Part shown: in pieces, positions 9,603-17,251 of the stretch | Numbering within the stretch: the stretch's first letter is position 1 | Layout of the letters: each line of letters opens with the position of its first letter | Assembly: GCF_024704835.1 (NCBI RefSeq) | Contig: NZ_JAMXBE010000007.1 | Span: 1 to 64,000 of the forward strand | DNA length: 64,000 nucleotides | DNA from: Parapedobacter tibetensis | GTDB taxonomy: Bacteria; Bacteroidota; Bacteroidia; Sphingobacteriales; Sphingobacteriaceae | Reading direction: 5' to 3' | Position numbers and translations under genes: made by a program | Notes under the pieces: generated by a model | Seen by the model: the letters and a program-made list of their open reading frames with translations, nothing else | What the model was told of the DNA's origin: nothing | Databases searched by the model: none

Positions 9603-10232
9603 TTATTTTGATCCCGTAAGGGTATTAACTTTTTTCTCCAATTCGATAATATGCATGGTCAATTCCTCAATTTTTTTCAAGAGCAGCAGGTTCATCCCGG
9701 CAAGATCGAGGCCGTCACGCCGGATATCCTCAGCCGATGGGATTTCCGGTAGGTGTTTATGTTCCTTCACATAGGCCTCGATATACTGTAGCGTTGGTAG
9801 CTCGTAGTCCGGTTCGAATACGTAGTCCGGCACGGAGATATCAGTCTTCACCTTTACTTCCTTGGCCAGGATGTTGCCATCAACAGCCAGCTTCGCTTGC
9901 GGGTCAATGGTACCGATGCCGGTATTGCCATTCGGCAGTATGTAAAGACCAAGTTTTGAAGACCACGGGCTCTGCCCATAGGCCAAGTAAAAACGCTGGA
10001 CTTCTTCAGCGGATCCAAACATACCCATTTCCATGGCCCGTGTGCTGGGTTGCTGGTTGGTATATAAACCTATCCCCCTTGCCCATGTTCCCGCCGTGAC
10101 CGGGCTGATTAGTTTGATTCCGCCACCGTCTATCGTTACATAGGTGTTTTTGGTGGTTGGAAATAAATTCTGGGCGGATAGGTGTAAGGCACATGCGCAT
10201 AGCAGGGCTATAAAGGTGAGTATAGGTTTCAT
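9603..10232 (-). CDS. Secreted tail-fibre-like protein with C-terminal coiled coil
   Basis: 209 aa with a signal peptide (ACALHLSAQ). The middle carries the NGNTGIGTIDPQAKLAVDGN pattern of trimeric phage-fibre-like proteins common in Bacteroidota. The end resembles the region before a peptidase S74 chaperone domain (LPTLQYIEAYVKEHKHLPEIPS) and then a leucine-rich coiled coil (LLLLKKIEELTMHIIELEKK). A full S74 catalytic domain is absent. It is the first gene of the three-gene RHS group, 121 bases upstream of the 1078-aa protein. It may form a trimeric stalk or adhesin. No enzymatic function is visible. Confidence 0.65.
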   Translation of the reverse strand: MKPILTFIALLCACALHLSAQNLFPTTKNTYVTIDGGGIKLISPVTAGTWARGIGLYTNQQPSTRAMEMGMFGSAEEVQRFYLAYGQSPWSSKLGLYILPNGNTGIGTIDPQAKLAVDGNILAKEVKVKTDISVPDYVFEPDYELPTLQYIEAYVKEHKHLPEIPSAEDIRRDGLDLAGMNLLLLKKIEELTMHIIELEKKVNTLTGSK

Positions 10233-10513
10233 AAATATTAATCGGTATATGTTAATTCCTCAAGTTGATCTGTTGGTTCACGTAAATCGGTTTAATGATT
10301 AAATATGTCCTTGGGGCCATTCACCCCCGCACACATTAGCCAATAATACACCCTGATGGAATCTTACACACGTTTAGGCTGATGTTTTATTTCGCCATAA
10401 TATTACGGATGCAAATCCGGAAATCCAAATGGTTTTTCACTTTTTTTGCCTGTTGCGATTTATGTCGGGAACCACCCTTGCCCCACCGGAAGTTCACGTC
10501 TGGCAACCGGTCC

Positions 10514-11629
10514 TCAACCGGATATTTCGCCTAAAAAACGCCATTTATACCCCTTACACCTAGACAGTATTCCCTTACATGCGGCCGATATAGCCGTTTC
10601 CGATGCCTGTATGGCACGGGCTGCTTCCCTGATACTATCAAAGGAACCGACATATTTTCCTTTTAGGGTATACTGGTTTACTTTTTTAACCCGTAGGGCT
10701 CTTCCGGCTTTATGGTTCGACAGGTCAATCTTAGCGGGCCCGACGCCTTCTTTCCAGAAATAGTTGCCGGCGCTTTTATACCTGCCCAGCAAAACCATCC
10801 TGATGGAACCATTGCGTATTCCCGTTTCCTGTTCTGCTTTTAGCATCGATGGATACTCAGCAACTTTGTTACCCCTTAAATCATATTGGGTTACCCGCGT
10901 TCCCCAGGATTTATAATCCCGTCGCCGTTTCGCTAACAGACCTTTAATATCAATTTTCCGTGCCTTACCATACCGCCAGTAAAACCCTCCTGCGGAAAAC
11001 ACAAGTTCACGTGCCGAGGTCCCGATTGAAGCATGTGAAATCCCTGTTAACCGTTCGGCTTCTCTTACGCTTGGATAGGTACTGATCTTTTTCCCGTCTT
11101 TTCCGTATTGCGATACTGTTTTTTGGCACGCAGCTACCGAAGCGCTTTTTATCTTCTCTTTATAATGCCCTTTCAGCGCGTTGGACCTTCTGCCGCTCTC
11201 ATACGTCTTGCTTCTTTGCTGAATGGCCGGAATCATTTTTAGGTTGTCTGGCCGCATGTCCAAGCCATTCCCGTTTTTGGGGATGATCAGCACCGAAGAG
11301 TCGTCCAAGGCGAATTCCTTGACAAAACAACAATAAACCAGCCGTCTCACCGAAAACCGGTACGTCTTATTACTGACCTGCATGCTGGCCCTAAGATGCA
11401 AAGTGAAATCCCCCAGCTCTTCATTCGGCGCCTTATGCAACGTGGTAACGTTTATCTTTTCCGGAAGCGTTATTACCTTGCCATCGGGATAAACCACTTC
11501 CCGCTTGAGCCTTTTAATGCGGCCCAAACTGGAAACAAGATAATACCCGTCCAAGCCAGGGACATCAGTCCATTCCTCCCTTTCCATATCTTCCAAGACA
11601 AGGTTTTGATATGGATATTGTTTAAACAT
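10514..11629 (-). CDS. Free-standing NUMOD4/NUMOD1-repeat protein, HNH-endonuclease-like but degenerate
   Basis: 371 aa. The start is ATG at 11629, or more conservatively ATG at 11587 (MEREEW), because the first codons belong to a 21-bp duplication. The N-terminus EEWTDVPGLDGYYLVSSLGRIKRL-like stretch is a NUMOD4 motif. A following segment, PKNGNGLDMRPDNLKMI, has the shape of an HNH_3 finger, but the expected leading His pair is replaced by Ile residues. At least three NUMOD1-type DNA-binding repeats follow (YPSVREAERLTGIS, YPSMLKAEQETGIR, FDSIREAARAIQAS), each ending in an aromatic-Trp strand. Such modules occur in homing endonucleases of phages and introns. Here there is no host intron, and the catalytic His appears lost, so a DNA-binding or relic role is likely. 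Confidence 0.75.
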   Translation of the reverse strand: MFKQYPYQNLVLEDMEREEWTDVPGLDGYYLVSSLGRIKRLKREVVYPDGKVITLPEKINVTTLHKAPNEELGDFTLHLRASMQVSNKTYRFSVRRLVYCCFVKEFALDDSSVLIIPKNGNGLDMRPDNLKMIPAIQQRSKTYESGRRSNALKGHYKEKIKSASVAACQKTVSQYGKDGKKISTYPSVREAERLTGISHASIGTSARELVFSAGGFYWRYGKARKIDIKGLLAKRRRDYKSWGTRVTQYDLRGNKVAEYPSMLKAEQETGIRNGSIRMVLLGRYKSAGNYFWKEGVGPAKIDLSNHKAGRALRVKKVNQYTLKGKYVGSFDSIREAARAIQASETAISAACKGILSRCKGYKWRFLGEISG

Positions 11630-11649
11630 TGATATGGGTATTGTTTAAA
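11606..11649. repeat. 21-bp direct duplication spanning the NUMOD gene start
   Basis: TTGATATGGATATTGTTTAA (continuing to 11626) and TTGATATGGGTATTGTTTAA (11629-11649) are tandem copies offset by 23 bases with one mismatch. One copy encodes the first residues of the longest frame (FKQYPYQ on the minus strand); the other lies just before it. The duplication either created the present ATG at 11629 or is a footprint of an insertion event. Confidence 0.7.
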
Positions 11650-11666
11650 AAAGCAAGTAGTCCAAT

Positions 11667-12095
11667 TTACTCGTGTGGGGTGCCTGCGCGCAATGCCACC
11701 GCGTACATCTTCATCTGCTTCACCATGGAAAGCAATCCGTTGGCACGGGTAGGTGAAAGATGCTCTTTAAGGCCGATTTGATCGATGAAATATAAATCAC
11801 TATTGGCAATTTCCGCTGGAGAATGACCAGACAGCACCTTGACCATTAGACCTACTAATCCTTTTGTGATGATGGCATCACTATCTGCAGTGAATAAGAT
11901 CTTGCTCTCCTGATGGTCAGCGTGAAGCCAAACCTTCGACTGGCAGCCTTTGATCAAATATTCATCCTTTTTATATTGTTCGTCAATGAGTGGCAGTTCT
12001 TTCCCTAACTGGATGATGTATTCATACTTGGCCATCCAATCGTCAAAGAAAGAAAAATCTTCAATTAATTCGTCCTGTATTTCGTTTATAGTCAT
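11667..12095 (-). CDS. sufE: SufE cysteine desulfurization protein
   Basis: 142 aa, the usual SufE length. The sulfur-accepting cysteine is in the signature IKGCQSKVW (about residue 51), followed by the FTADSDAIITKGLVGLMV segment found throughout the family. SufE takes persulfide sulfur from SufS and hands it to the SUF Fe-S scaffold in the cytoplasm. It lies 57 bases downstream of sufS, separated by a short minisatellite, and is probably co-transcribed with it. SufB, SufC and SufD are not in the window. The assignment is confident. Confidence 0.95.
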   Translation of the reverse strand: MTINEIQDELIEDFSFFDDWMAKYEYIIQLGKELPLIDEQYKKDEYLIKGCQSKVWLHADHQESKILFTADSDAIITKGLVGLMVKVLSGHSPAEIANSDLYFIDQIGLKEHLSPTRANGLLSMVKQMKMYAVALRAGTPHE

Positions 12096-12102
12096 TTTTT
12101 TA

Positions 12103-12151
12103 GATGTGAGATATGAGACGTGAGATATGAGATGTGAGATGTGAGATATGA
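12103..12151. repeat. GATGTGAGATATGA minisatellite between sufS and sufE
   Basis: Three near-perfect 14-bp units of GATGTGAGATATGA type plus one half-unit lie head to tail (one unit has GACGTG). The array fills most of the 57-base sufS-sufE gap. There are no spacers, so it is not a CRISPR. It could vary in copy number and alter spacing in the operon. Confidence 0.8.
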
Positions 12152-12152
12152 C

Positions 12153-13394
12153 TTACCCCAACATCGCCGCAGCTTTCTGGACCCCAGCGGTCAATATGTC
12201 AATATCCTCCTTGGTGTTGTACATGGCAATGGAAGCCCGTACCGTGCCTGGAATGCCATACCAATCCATGAGCGGTTGAGTACAGTGATGTCCCGTACGT
12301 ACAGCCACGCCTAGTTTGTCCAGTATCAAGCCCACATCATACGGATGTGTACCATCGACCAAAAACGAAATAACGCTCGACTTATCTCCGGCTGTACCGA
12401 TAATCCGCAGTCCCGGTATTTGCAGCAATTGCTGCGTAGCATATTCCAATAGCGCTTGTTCGTGTTGCGCGATGTTGTCCAAGCCCACAGCATTGATATA
12501 ATCAATGGCATACGCCAAGCAGATACCTGCCTCTATATTGGGTGTCCCCGCTTCAAACTTAAACGGCAATTCATTATAGGTGGTTTTGGCGAATGTCACA
12601 TCCTTGATCATCTCACCCCCCCCTTGGAAGGGTGGCATCGCGTTGAGCCATTTTTCTTTTCCATAAAGTACGCCCACTCCTGTGGGTCCATACATCTTAT
12701 GTCCAGAAAACGCGAGGAAATCTACGTCCAGCGCCTGTACGTCGACTGGAACATGCTGTACAGCCTGAGCGGCGTCCAACAATACTGGGGCACCGTGGGC
12801 ATGCGCCAAATCGATGATTTCCTTCACCGGATTAATCGTTCCCAATGAATTGGATACATAGGTGATGGCTACCATTCTGGTCCGCTCGTTAAGCAAGGAG
12901 CAATAGGTCTCCATATCCAGTTCACCTGCATTGTTGATGGGAACCACATTCAATACCGCTCCCCTATCTTCGCACAGCATCTGCCAAGGGACAATATTGG
13001 AATGATGTTCCATGGCGGAGATGATAATTTCATCCCCAGCATTCACAAATGCCCTGCCGTAACAACTTGCCACCAAATTGATGCTTTCCGTAGTCCCTTT
13101 CGTAAAGATGATTTCATGTTCATGGGCTGCATTGATGAAGGGTTTCAACTTGCGCCGCGTCACTTCATAGGCATCGGTGGCCAACTGACTCAAGTGGTGT
13201 ACACCACGATGCACGTTGCTGTTCAGCAAGCTATAGTATCCCACAACGGCATCGATGACCTGTTGTGGTTTTTGCGTCGTCGCCCCATTATCAAGGTAAA
13301 CCAATGGTTTTCCGTTCACCTCTCGGGAGAGAATCGGGAAGTCTTTCCTAATCCTATCCACATCAAATCGCTCCAAAACTACTGTCCTTTCCAT
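12153..13394 (-). CDS. sufS: SufS-type cysteine desulfurase
   Basis: About 413 aa from ATG at 13394 (MERTVVLERFDV). A longer frame begins with TTG at 13403, but this overlaps a TACCTTTG promoter box and is less likely. It is a PLP-dependent class II enzyme (SufS/CsdA group). Visible are the YLDNGATTQKP N-terminal motif, the His-rich AMEHHSNIVPWQ segment, the PLP lysine in FSGHKMYGPTG (about residue 232) and the active cysteine in RTGHHCTQPLMD (about 370). It removes sulfur from cysteine as persulfide and passes it to SufE, encoded next. Length and motifs are complete. Confidence 0.95.
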   Translation of the reverse strand: MERTVVLERFDVDRIRKDFPILSREVNGKPLVYLDNGATTQKPQQVIDAVVGYYSLLNSNVHRGVHHLSQLATDAYEVTRRKLKPFINAAHEHEIIFTKGTTESINLVASCYGRAFVNAGDEIIISAMEHHSNIVPWQMLCEDRGAVLNVVPINNAGELDMETYCSLLNERTRMVAITYVSNSLGTINPVKEIIDLAHAHGAPVLLDAAQAVQHVPVDVQALDVDFLAFSGHKMYGPTGVGVLYGKEKWLNAMPPFQGGGEMIKDVTFAKTTYNELPFKFEAGTPNIEAGICLAYAIDYINAVGLDNIAQHEQALLEYATQQLLQIPGLRIIGTAGDKSSVISFLVDGTHPYDVGLILDKLGVAVRTGHHCTQPLMDWYGIPGTVRASIAMYNTKEDIDILTAGVQKAAAMLG

Positions 13395-13400
13395 AGGGTA

Positions 13401-13408
13401 CAAAGGTA
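13401..13408 (-). promoter_or_regulatory. Candidate Bacteroidota -7 box (TACCTTTG) abutting the sufS start
   Basis: Minus-strand TACCTTTG exactly fits the TAnnTTTG consensus and lies only 6 bases before ATG 13394. Transcription would begin at or next to the start codon. No TTG at the expected upstream distance was found; the nearest is about 29 bases away. Confidence 0.35.
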
Positions 13409-13479
13409 CGAGTATTTTATTTATCGCGATGTTGATGCAACGTAAAGTTTTGGCCGGATAACCATCGTATCCCCATGTT

Positions 13480-14784
13480 TCAATTGATCCGCGCCAAAAG
13501 AAACAGTTGCAAAAAACGCCCCACTTCTCCTTTCATATACCGGTTGTATGCAACGAGGTTACCGTCAGGCGACCAATTGGGTGCTCCCACGGGCTTCGCG
13601 TCATCCTCGAAGCGTTCGGTAATCCGCAGGGTTTCACCGGTAGATAAATCTGTAATGAAGATGCTGTTGTCTGCCGGATAAGCAACCCAATCCTCATCTG
13701 GATGGATGTTAAACGGCCCCTGTATTGGAAAAGAGTTGTCCGTAAGTTGGCGAGGCAGCCCTCCATTGGGAGAAACACCAAAAAGCTGTACCATATCGTT
13801 ATCATCTTTTGCGAGATATAGAATCAAGTTGCCATCGGGGGTTGTCCGCAACCAATGCCTTGGTCCTTCTACACCATGTTTGGAATAGGTGACCCGTCGT
13901 TGTACAACCCCAGCCGGAGGGTTGGGCCGGGTATTTTCCGTGCCTTCCAACGGTCTGCCGTCTTGAGCTTGTTTTATATCTTCAGGTAAATCTACGACAA
14001 AGATTTCAGTTACAATGTTTCCTGCTTTATCCCGCACATCTCCCTGAAAAGCAATAGCATGTCGCTGTATACTTCCATCATGCTTGAGGTAGCCATGATT
14101 GCCTATCCAGCATTCATCGAAAGCCTTATCGATTTCATTGCTCCCAGGAGTAGGGTTTTCCACTACTTCAGTCACCACCACCGAAAACCTGTCCCCATCG
14201 TTGCACTCCAATAGGCTATCATGAACAACCGCCACCTTACCCGACACCATGATACCCACCATACGCAAATCCCTTATGCTTGAATCCGTTTTGGCCAGTT
14301 GTTCCATCACGTAATCATTGTACGTAAAGCTAATCCATTGCCCATCGCTGCTCCATGAGTGCGCGTGGGTACCTCCACGAAGCGCTCCAGCTGTAAATGG
14401 CGGGGTAATATCCCGGGCGTCCATTAAAATTGGTTGCTGAGGGCGGTCAATATCGATAGCTACACCCGTACGACGCGTCATGCCATATGGCTTGGATTTA
14501 TCGGCATTGCGGATACCATGGATAAACAATACCCGGTCTTCAACAGGTGAAAATGTAGCGGCACCCACACCGGGGCCAAATTCCGTTTGGTTTTCCGTGC
14601 AGTATAACACCCGTACTTCACCCGTCTGCACATTGACCAGCTCAATGCTACCCGTACTGCCTATCTGGGTATCATCATTGCGTGTGTCATAAATAATCCA
14701 TCGGCTGTCTTTAGAAAATACTTGCGTGTTGTGGATCGTGTGGCCGTTCGGCGCAGTGGTGAGCTGGATTTCCTTAAATTTCAT
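13480..14784 (-). CDS. YidR-like DUF3748 beta-propeller protein
   Basis: 434 aa, no signal peptide. The sequence follows the E. coli YidR/DUF3748 pattern closely: HTIHNTQVFSKDSRWIIYD at the start, then VLFIHGIRNAD, the RRTGVAID segment, MDARDITPPFTAGALRGGTH, SFTYNDYVME, PTPGSNEIDKAFDECWIGNH and PAGVVQRRVTY, ending with TolB-like propeller blades (WSPDGNLVAYNRY). The family folds as a WD40/TolB-type propeller; its biochemical role is not established. It is transcribed away from the M28 peptidase gene, from a 129-base divergent spacer with a good TAnnTTTG box. The family assignment is strong and the function unknown. Confidence 0.88.
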   Translation of the reverse strand: MKFKEIQLTTAPNGHTIHNTQVFSKDSRWIIYDTRNDDTQIGSTGSIELVNVQTGEVRVLYCTENQTEFGPGVGAATFSPVEDRVLFIHGIRNADKSKPYGMTRRTGVAIDIDRPQQPILMDARDITPPFTAGALRGGTHAHSWSSDGQWISFTYNDYVMEQLAKTDSSIRDLRMVGIMVSGKVAVVHDSLLECNDGDRFSVVVTEVVENPTPGSNEIDKAFDECWIGNHGYLKHDGSIQRHAIAFQGDVRDKAGNIVTEIFVVDLPEDIKQAQDGRPLEGTENTRPNPPAGVVQRRVTYSKHGVEGPRHWLRTTPDGNLILYLAKDDNDMVQLFGVSPNGGLPRQLTDNSFPIQGPFNIHPDEDWVAYPADNSIFITDLSTGETLRITERFEDDAKPVGAPNWSPDGNLVAYNRYMKGEVGRFLQLFLLARIN

Positions 14785-14827
14785 CGGGTGTGTTACGGTT
14801 ATTGCAATTCATCGTTCATTCGATTAC

Positions 14828-14835
14828 CAAAGGTA
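14828..14835 (-). promoter_or_regulatory. Candidate Bacteroidota -7 box for the DUF3748 gene
   Basis: TACCTTTG on the minus strand lies inside the palindrome TTACCAAAGGTAA (14824-14836). It would place the transcript start near 14821, leaving a leader of about 37 bases before ATG 14784. The nearest upstream TTG is about 27 bases away, longer than the usual spacing. Confidence 0.4.
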
Positions 14836-14913
14836 AAATTTCTGCCACATTAACCATATTCTCAACTTTTTTCTGGAGCTTTAAAAAATCTGTTTAACCA
14901 AAATCAAAATATC

Positions 14914-16518
14914 ATGAAATACATCAACTTTCATTTTAAAACGCAAAAGCTAGGTCTTTCATCTTGGCTATGCATGCTCTTTATTATCAGTACGACCTTA
15001 TCATTTGGGCAGCGTGGGCGGTTTGCTGATCCCCCACTGGATCCCATGGTGGAGCAAATTGTGAAGGAAGCCAACGATAACTCGCAATTAAAACAGCTTG
15101 GCCATGAACTGCTGGATGTCGTAGGTCCTCGCTTGGTCGGCACACCGCAAATGAAGAACGCACATGATTGGGCCGTAGAAAAGTACAAAGGATGGGGCAT
15201 CGAAGCCCGTTATGAGGAGTTTGGCGAGTGGCGTGGCTGGGATCGCGGCATCTCTCACATCGACATGGTACACCCCCGTGTAAAAACCTTGGCGGGCACT
15301 CAATTAGCTTGGAGTCCTACAACAGGCGGCAAGGCGGTGGAAGGAGAGGTCATTACACTCCCTGATGTACAAGATTCCTCAGCTTTTCAAGCGTGGCTAC
15401 CCCATGTAAAAGGTAAGTACGTGATGATATCCATGCTGCAGCCAACTGGACGGCCCGATTACAATTGGGAAGAGTTCGGGAAACCTGAATCGGTTGAAAA
15501 AATGAAAAAGGAACGCGATTCATTGACAGCAGCCTGGAACGAAAAGATAAGTACTTTTGGTATATCGAGCAATTCGCTTCCTCGCATTCTGGAAGAGGCA
15601 GGTGCAGCAGGGATTCTTAGCAGCTACTGGTCGCGCGAATTTGGATCGAACAAGATTTTCGGGGCGCGTACGACGAACGTCCCTTCCCTCGACATCTCGT
15701 TGGAAGACTATGGCATCCTTTATCGACTTGCAAAAAATGGCCACAAGCCACGCATTAAGGTCGAGACCGATTCTAAAGACCTGGGTACCGTACCCACCTT
15801 CAATACCATTGCTGAAATCAAAGGGACAGAGAAGCCTGATGAATATGTCATCCTTTCAGCCCATTTCGATTCTTGGGAAGGAGGCTCCGGTGCTACCGAT
15901 AACGGCACGGGTACGATTACCATGATGGAGGTGGCGCGCATTTTGAAAAAAATACTACCTAATCCCAAAAGGACGATTTTGATCGGGCACTGGGGAAGTG
16001 AAGAACAGGGGCTGAACGGCTCAAGAGCGTTCGTATTGGACCATCCTGAAATCGTGGAAAAGACCCAAGCCGTATTCAATCAAGACAATGGCACTGGTAG
16101 GGTAGCCAACATCAATGGATCTGGATTCTTGCATGCGTATGATTTCATGGGGAAGTGGATGGCCGCTGCACCGCGTGAGATTACGCGGGATATTAAAACG
16201 GATTATCCAGGTTCTCCCGGCGGCGGCGGATCTGACCATGCTTCCTTTGTCGCGGCGGGAATACCGGCATTTATGATGAGCTCCTTATCATGGGGTTATG
16301 GCACGATCACTTGGCATACTAATCTGGACACCTATGATAAGCTGATTTTTGATGATTTGAAGGACAATGTTATCCTCATTGCAACCCTGGCTTATAAGGC
16401 CAGTGAAGAACCTGAACTCGTAAATAGGGAAAAACGTGTACTTTCTCCAGGCCGCGATGGCCAACCGGGACAGTGGCCCGTCATCCGCCAACCAAGGCGC
16501 TCAGGGGTGGGGTATTAA
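14914..16518 (+). CDS. Secreted M28-family zinc peptidase with PA domain
   Basis: 534 aa, the only clear plus-strand gene. The signal peptide ends near TLSFGQ. The region before the catalytic domain holds a PA-like insert (LPRILEEAGAAGILSSYW). The M28 domain has all its zinc ligands: HFDSWEGGSGATDNGTGT (His about 317, Asp about 328), SEEQGLNGSRA (Glu pair about 363), a later Asp in NQDNGTGRV, and WHTNLDTYDK (His about 467). It resembles plasma glutamate carboxypeptidase-like aminopeptidases. It would release amino acids or dipeptides in the periplasm or outside. It converges with the DUF4168 gene across a strong terminator. Confidence 0.92.
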   Translation: MKYINFHFKTQKLGLSSWLCMLFIISTTLSFGQRGRFADPPLDPMVEQIVKEANDNSQLKQLGHELLDVVGPRLVGTPQMKNAHDWAVEKYKGWGIEARYEEFGEWRGWDRGISHIDMVHPRVKTLAGTQLAWSPTTGGKAVEGEVITLPDVQDSSAFQAWLPHVKGKYVMISMLQPTGRPDYNWEEFGKPESVEKMKKERDSLTAAWNEKISTFGISSNSLPRILEEAGAAGILSSYWSREFGSNKIFGARTTNVPSLDISLEDYGILYRLAKNGHKPRIKVETDSKDLGTVPTFNTIAEIKGTEKPDEYVILSAHFDSWEGGSGATDNGTGTITMMEVARILKKILPNPKRTILIGHWGSEEQGLNGSRAFVLDHPEIVEKTQAVFNQDNGTGRVANINGSGFLHAYDFMGKWMAAAPREITRDIKTDYPGSPGGGGSDHASFVAAGIPAFMMSSLSWGYGTITWHTNLDTYDKLIFDDLKDNVILIATLAYKASEEPELVNREKRVLSPGRDGQPGQWPVIRQPRRSGVGY

Positions 16519-16531
16519 TGTTCTAAGTTAT

Positions 16532-16569
16532 ATAATTAGCCCATGCGATATCTGACGTGGGCTAATTAT
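16532..16569. terminator. Bidirectional intrinsic terminator between convergent genes
   Basis: ATAATTAGCCCA at 16532-16543 pairs with TGGGCTAATTAT at 16558-16569, a 12-bp perfect stem with a 14-base loop. The A/T-rich stem ends give A and T tracts on both sides, so it can end both the peptidase transcript and the opposing DUF4168 transcript. Confidence 0.85.
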
Positions 16570-16582
16570 AATTTGCTGATCA

Positions 16583-17095
16583 TTAATTCTCCTTTTTCTT
16601 TTCCTGCAGTTGTTCTTCCATCATCTTGTCCAATTGCCCTTTTACTTTTGGGCTCTGTTGATAGGCTTGTGCGATTTGCTGATACGTATTCACATCCAAC
16701 CCTTCTCCTTCAACGGTTTTTATCATTTTTCCTTCAATGGTTTGCTGCATCCCCGTGATTTTCTCTGCGGCCTTTTGAAAGGACTCCATATCCTTGGGGT
16801 CATTTTTTTGAGCGGTGCTGTACTGTTGCTGTTGGGACTGGGCTATTTGATTGAACTTCTCAACGGAAATCCCCTCGGCTTCAATAATTTTCACCATCTC
16901 ACCCTGCGCCTCCATTTGGATTTCACTGATTTTTGCATTGGCATTGAGAAAGGACGTCAACTCCTTCTGCTCAAAATCTTCCTTTAGCGGCGGCTGGCTG
17001 GGGGTAGGCACTTGCCCGAAAGCTACATTAAAGCTCAAAAAAGCCACTAATAGCACGAACGTTCCGAACAAGGCATTTCTTTTTTTAGTCATCAT
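16583..17095 (-). CDS. Secreted DUF4168-type protein
   Basis: About 170 aa from ATG at 17095 (MMTKKRNALF). A longer frame reaches 17140, but the shorter start gives a clean signal peptide ending NVAFGQ. The mature protein contains two similar helical halves: FLNANAKISEIQMEAQGEMVK with IAQSQQQQYS, and KAAEKITGMQQTIEGKMIK with IAQAYQQSPKV. This is the DUF4168 pattern, with a Lys/Glu-rich tail. No catalytic residue stands out. The family is secreted and of unknown role. It stands apart from the PUL, which begins 156 bases upstream. Confidence 0.8.
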   Translation of the reverse strand: MMTKKRNALFGTFVLLVAFLSFNVAFGQVPTPSQPPLKEDFEQKELTSFLNANAKISEIQMEAQGEMVKIIEAEGISVEKFNQIAQSQQQQYSTAQKNDPKDMESFQKAAEKITGMQQTIEGKMIKTVEGEGLDVNTYQQIAQAYQQSPKVKGQLDKMMEEQLQEKKKEN

Positions 17096-17251
17096 CACTT
17101 TGCTGCTTTTTGCGTTATCGTATATATATATTGAACGCAAGCAGTCGATATTATTGCCCTGACAACCAATAAATCTGAAAATCTTACCATTAAAACCTGC
17201 TTCAAGTTGTGCTATCCCCCTTTTTCCAATCGCAGGTACCGTTAGCCAATG

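Noticed and set aside
2494-10232. Type VI secretion association for the RHS toxin
   Set aside because: No VgrG, Hcp, PAAR or other T6SS gene is visible, and the RHS proteins carry Sec signal peptides.
10514-11629. Group I intron carrying the NUMOD protein
   Set aside because: Neighbouring genes are intact and no split gene or intron core was recognised.
12103-12151. Repeat array considered as a CRISPR
   Set aside because: Units are directly tandem without spacers and no cas gene is near.
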